Assembly (NCBI GenBank): GCA_029262915.1
Contig: JAJCYN010000483.1
Span: 1 to 5,537, forward strand
Length of the DNA stretch: 5,537 bases
Direction: 5' to 3'
From: Flavobacteriales bacterium
GTDB lineage: Bacteria; Bacteroidota; Bacteroidia; Flavobacteriales_E; Vicingaceae
This document shows, one piece after another, positions 5,512 to 5,537 of the stretch; position 1 is the first letter of the stretch; the number at the start of each line of letters is the position of its first letter. Both the position numbers and the translations under genes were made by a program. The notes beneath the pieces were generated by a model, which saw only the letters and a list, made by a program, of their open reading frames with translations, searched no databases and was not told the DNA's origin.

Positions 5512-5537
5512 ATGAATGCTTTAGTCATAGAAGGTAA
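5512..5537 (+). CDS. Possible start of the next gene (3' end outside window)
   Basis: An ATG at 5512 opens a frame of eight codons (MNALVIEG) before the right edge. An exact -7 promoter element lies eight bases upstream. The alternating hydrophobic residues could be a first beta strand, but eight residues are too few for a family call. If the true start is further right, this ATG lies in the leader. A convergent minus-strand gene ending here also cannot be excluded, because that strand has an open frame reaching a TAA at 5496-5494 side of the gap. Confidence 0.35.

Overview
The window looks like an ordinary chromosomal stretch from a low-G+C member of the Bacteroidota, most likely a flavobacterium-like organism. 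The evidence is strongly A/T-biased codon use, translation starts with no usable Shine-Dalgarno sequence, matches to the TAnnTTTG -7 promoter element, a DUF6526 membrane protein, a short AMP nucleosidase without the regulatory N-terminal domain, and an MsrA made as a lipoprotein. I see no rRNA, tRNA, CRISPR array, insertion sequence or phage gene.

Layout, left to right. Positions 1-140 hold the last 45 codons of a + strand gene that resembles the C-terminus of a GH113-type glycoside hydrolase. A 90-base gap with a candidate promoter follows, then a 142-residue two-helix DUF6526 protein (231-659, +). A 73-base convergent gap with nested inverted repeats separates it from a minus-strand cluster read from right to left: AMP nucleosidase (amn, 2988-3773), DNA polymerase III delta subunit (holA, 1987-2988) and a BaiN/HI0933/YhiN-type flavoprotein (733-1950). 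amn and holA share one base, and holA and the flavoprotein are 37 bases apart, so the three are probably one transcription unit. A 132-base, very A/T-rich divergent region (3774-3905) separates amn from dapA (3906-4781, +), the first enzyme of the lysine/diaminopimelate branch. A lipoprotein MsrA (4830-5462, +) follows in the same direction. The last 75 bases carry an exact TAnnTTTG element eight bases from an ATG that may open the next gene.

Most of the genes are housekeeping: adenylate breakdown, clamp-loader function, cell wall/lysine precursor synthesis and repair of oxidised methionine in the envelope. Their adjacency shows no single pathway. I found no convincing new system. The observations most worth checking are regulatory: paired TGTACA sites around the DUF6526 promoter, a very short or leaderless transcript at the right edge, a TAAA repeat in the dapA promoter region, and the amn-holA coupling.
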